7,566 bases of DNA from positions 1 to 7,566 of the forward strand of contig QMWA01000083.1 in the NCBI GenBank assembly GCA_003661385.1. Reading direction: 5' to 3'. The notes beneath the pieces were generated by a model, which searched no databases, was not told where the DNA came from, and saw nothing but the letters and a program-made list of their open reading frames with translations. This document shows positions 5,983 through 7,566 of this stretch, piece by piece (within the stretch, counting starts at the first letter, position 1; the number at the start of each line of letters is the position of its first letter). Origin of the DNA: Thermoproteota archaeon (GTDB taxonomy: Archaea; Korarchaeota; Korarchaeia; B14-G2). The translations under genes were made by a program, and so were the position numbers.

Positions 5983-6614
5983 TGACACCGCTGCAGCTCA
6001 TTATAGCTGTGTCAGTAGGCTTCACGCTCTACTACTTTCTCGGTAAGCTATGGAACAGGAGGCTGCAGAGGGAGCTCTGGAGGCGCATCAGGCCTGAGCT
6101 AGCTAGGAGGTATGGGAGCTTCAGCTTCATGCCACTAGGCTCAAGTGGCTTCAGGATCCTGGCAGCGAAGCCCAAGGGAGGGGGGCCGCGTAAGCTCGAG
6201 CTAGACCTCCTGCTGCTAGACAGAGAGAACCTTGTGCACTACCCTGTTCAGCTTGCTCTAGGCGAAGTCGACAAGGTCGTTGTCAAGGCGAACTTGAAGA
6301 GCAGGCCTAAGGCTAGGCTGGAGGCTGCCTCCAGGAGCTACAGGCCTGCCTCCAGGCTTGAGGCTAGAGCACCAAGCGAAGGGCTGCTTGATGCTGGAGA
6401 GGGTGTGGTTGCGTGGTCTGATAGGAGAGTTGAGGGCTTGAGGGTGCTGCTCTCAAGTGGAGCCGCCAGAGCCCTCTCAGAGGGAGCGCTGCTGAGGATT
6501 TCAGTTTCACCTGAGGAGCCTAACCTGATAGTCCAAGCTAAGGCATGTGAGAGCGGGGTTAAGGCTGCGCTGGAGGTTGCTGAGCGCATCTACCTAGAGG
6601 ACTGGAGCAAGTAG
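5982..6614 (+). CDS. Single-pass membrane-anchored protein of unknown function, last gene of the ATPase operon
   Basis: A 210-residue protein that I do not recognise. ATG 5982 overlaps the previous stop (TGATG), the normal sign of translational coupling. An upstream in-frame ATG at 5958 lies inside the ATPase gene without a useful ribosome site and was not chosen. Residues 4-21 form one hydrophobic segment directly followed by a strongly basic stretch (KLWNRRLQRELWRRIR, 22-37). By the positive-inside rule this puts the remaining roughly 170 residues in the cytoplasm. The soluble part alternates beta-like hydrophobic stretches (KLELDLLLLD, 71-80; HYPVQLALG, 87-95) with Arg/Ala-rich segments and ends in a helix. 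Operon membership suggests a membrane dock for the ATPase pair, which is inference. Its 3' end overlaps the convergent nikR by 21 nt (6594-6614). Confidence 0.85.
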   Translation: MTPLQLIIAVSVGFTLYYFLGKLWNRRLQRELWRRIRPELARRYGSFSFMPLGSSGFRILAAKPKGGGPRKLELDLLLLDRENLVHYPVQLALGEVDKVVVKANLKSRPKARLEAASRSYRPASRLEARAPSEGLLDAGEGVVAWSDRRVEGLRVLLSSGAARALSEGALLRISVSPEEPNLIVQAKACESGVKAALEVAERIYLEDWSK

Positions 6615-6998
6615 GAGGTCGGCCCACTTCACTCCCTTTATGCTCTCTATCCTCCTGTACAGCTCCTTTATAGCCTCACTCCCACCCCTGCATGTTATGA
6701 CCTCTAGGCAGTCTTCTCCGAGGTGTATGTGGCTTGAGTTGATTACTATACTGCTGTAGTCGTGCTGGGCTTCAGTTATCTCCTCCTCACACCCCCTCTT
6801 CCCGTGGCTATACAGCACGATGATCACCCCAATGTTCCCTTTAGCTGATGCCACTCTCCCCTCCTTCATTATCAGAAGCCTCATGGCTGCCCTTATCGCC
6901 TCAGACCTGTTAGCGAACCCTACCTCTCTTGATACTCTAGTGAACTCCTCAAGGAGGTTCCTCGGCACACTTACTCCGAACCTCACTATCTCCTCCAA
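6594..6998 (-). CDS. nikR: NikR-family nickel-responsive ribbon-helix-helix regulator
   Basis: A 134-residue homologue of NikR, a tetrameric nickel sensor that binds DNA when loaded with Ni(II). Residues 4-45 carry the ribbon-helix-helix fold: strand VRFGVSVP (5-12) and the typical FANRSEAIRAAMR (28-40). The C-terminal ACT-like domain shows the expected ligands: H79 (AQHDYSS), H90 and H92 in HIH, and C97 before LEVITCRG, followed by KGVKWADLL. The H92-to-C97 distance is five residues, whereas E. coli NikR has six (H89 to C95), so the metal loop is one residue shorter. The start is TTG 6998 with AGGTGG (7003-7008) four bases upstream; GTG 6986 is an alternative, but the TTG start gives an N-terminus like that of archaeal NikR proteins. 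No nickel transporter or nickel enzyme gene is visible in the window. Divergent from kptA. Confidence 0.92.
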   Translation of the reverse strand: MEEIVRFGVSVPRNLLEEFTRVSREVGFANRSEAIRAAMRLLIMKEGRVASAKGNIGVIIVLYSHGKRGCEEEITEAQHDYSSIVINSSHIHLGEDCLEVITCRGGSEAIKELYRRIESIKGVKWADLLLAPVL

Positions 6999-7021
6999 GA
7001 GTCCACCTTAAAGCCATACAC

Positions 7022-7041
7022 CTAAGTGAATAAAAGCTTAG
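7022..7041. promoter_or_regulatory. Divergent nikR/kptA promoter with flanking inverted repeat
   Basis: The A/T-rich core AATAAAAG (7029-7036; CTTTTATT on the minus strand) can act as a TATA box in both directions. Toward kptA it predicts transcription near 7058; toward nikR it predicts a start a few bases before the TTG 6998 ribosome site. The core is enclosed by CTAAG (7022-7026) and CTTAG (7037-7041), a perfect 5-bp inverted repeat with a 10-nt spacer. A direct repeat AGCCATA (7012-7018 and 7040-7046) also brackets it. These are candidate NikR autoregulation sites. The E. coli NikR operator (GTATGA-N16-TCATAC) is not present. Confidence 0.4.
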
Positions 7042-7057
7042 CCATATGGGTGCGCAT

Positions 7058-7566
7058 GTGCCACCTAGCGTGTATAGGTGTGGGGTCTGTGGGAGGCTTG
7101 TCGAAAGCAGGGTGCACTGTGGGTCTAGCTGCGTGCTCCTGCTTGATGGAGGGAGGAGGCTTAGGCTCAGCAAGCTGATGAGCCTGCTGCTGAGGCATAG
7201 GCCTGAGCTAGGTGGGCTCAAGGTTGACGCGGAGGGCTTTGTAGAGGTACGTGAGCTGGTGGAGGCAGCTAGGAGGCTGGGACTTAGGTGGGTTAGGGAG
7301 GAGCATGTCAAGGCTGTAGCTGAGCTGGACTCTAAGGGGAGGTTTGAGCTGAGGGGCAGCAGGGTGAGAGCTAGATATGGGCACTCGATTCCAGTTGAGG
7401 TACGCTACGAGAAGGGGAGTGTGCCTGATGTCTTGTACCATGGGACTACATCTGAGGCTGCAGCTAGGATACTGAGAGAGGGACTGAAGCCTATGGGGAG
7501 GAGGATGGTGCACCTGTCGAGCAGCATCGAGGACGCCATCGCTGTCGGTAGGAGGAAGTGTAGGAC
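7058..7566 (+). CDS. kptA: RNA 2'-phosphotransferase Tpt1/KptA with N-terminal Cys motif (3' end cut by window)
   Basis: KptA/Tpt1 enzymes use NAD+ to remove an internal RNA 2'-phosphate, giving ADP-ribose 1'',2''-cyclic phosphate. The archaeal role is unsettled because archaeal tRNA splicing leaves no such phosphate. Numbering from GTG 7058, the protein shows LSKLMSLLLRHRPE (37-50) with the family RH pair, then RARYGHS (104-110) with the active-site His109, LYHGT (126-130) and VHLS (151-154). It leaves the window after about 169 codons; perhaps 50 residues are missing. Before the catalytic core is a CxxC...CxxxC element (C8, C11, C21, C25), probably a zinc knuckle. GTG 7058 is preferred because the TATA core at 7029-7036 lies about 26 nt upstream and GGGTG sits five bases before it. 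ATG 7046, in the same frame, would add four residues but lies upstream of the predicted message start. Confidence 0.9.
   Translation, partial: MPPSVYRCGVCGRLVESRVHCGSSCVLLLDGGRRLRLSKLMSLLLRHRPELGGLKVDAEGFVEVRELVEAARRLGLRWVREEHVKAVAELDSKGRFELRGSRVRARYGHSIPVEVRYEKGSVPDVLYHGTTSEAAARILREGLKPMGRRMVHLSSSIEDAIAVGRRKCR

Noticed and set aside
6949-7513. Minus-strand frames opposite kptA
   Set aside because: The plus strand encodes clear Tpt1 motifs (RH, YGHS, YHGT, VHLS); the antisense products are Ser/Pro/Leu-rich.
1-7566. Repeated GCTAGC/AGCTAGCT words as a dispersed repeat or protein-binding site
   Set aside because: They are frequent within all genes and are explained by favoured Leu-Ala codons (CTA GCT) and GCTAGG-type pairs; no regular spacing or intergenic clustering was seen.
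1-7566. CRISPR array, tRNA or mobile element
   Set aside because: No regularly spaced repeats, cloverleaf sequence with TTCRANYC-type box, transposase or terminal inverted repeats were found on either strand by reading.

Overview
The window looks like chromosomal DNA of a thermophilic archaeon, most likely a member of the Thermoproteota (Crenarchaeota sense). The evidence is archaeal TATA/BRE promoters about 26 nt upstream of starts (some apparently leaderless), AGGTGG-type ribosome binding sites, heavy use of AGG/AGA (Arg) and ATA (Ile) codons, frequent GTG/TTG starts, and archaeal-type genes. The genus cannot be named from the sequence alone. Coding density is high, and no tRNA, rRNA, CRISPR array, insertion sequence or integrase was seen.

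Left part (1-1785). On the minus strand lie a small helical protein (1216-959) and the AlaX alanyl-tRNA editing protein (927 down to the window edge, C-terminus missing). Each has a TATA box placed for leaderless transcription. The TATA-like element at 1241-1250 also faces an unrecognised 165-residue gene on the plus strand (1288-1785).

Middle (1800-3590). A CstA-family carbon starvation/peptide-pyruvate transporter (1899-3566) is transcribed alone. Its promoter has a 6-bp inverted repeat touching the BRE, and a T-run follows the gene.

Central operon (3595-6614). A second promoter drives four tightly packed genes: a 103-residue small protein, two successive ArsA/Get3-family P-loop ATPases that overlap by ATGA, and a protein with a single N-terminal membrane anchor that overlaps the second ATPase by TGATG. 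The 103-residue protein is a clear paralogue of the small protein at 1216-959 (23 of 45 ungapped C-terminal residues identical). The first ATPase keeps its key switch residues. The second has an intact P-loop but has replaced the switch I Asp with Asn and the switch II Gly-His with Ala-Asn. My reading is an asymmetric two-subunit ATPase with a membrane anchor and a small hydrophobic partner or client. This is the most likely undescribed system in the window.

Right part (6594-7566). A NikR-type ribbon-helix-helix/nickel-sensing regulator on the minus strand overlaps the end of the central operon tail to tail. It is divergent from kptA/tpt1 (RNA 2'-phosphotransferase), which has an N-terminal four-cysteine element and runs off the right edge. 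The shared intergenic region holds a TATA element flanked by a short inverted repeat.
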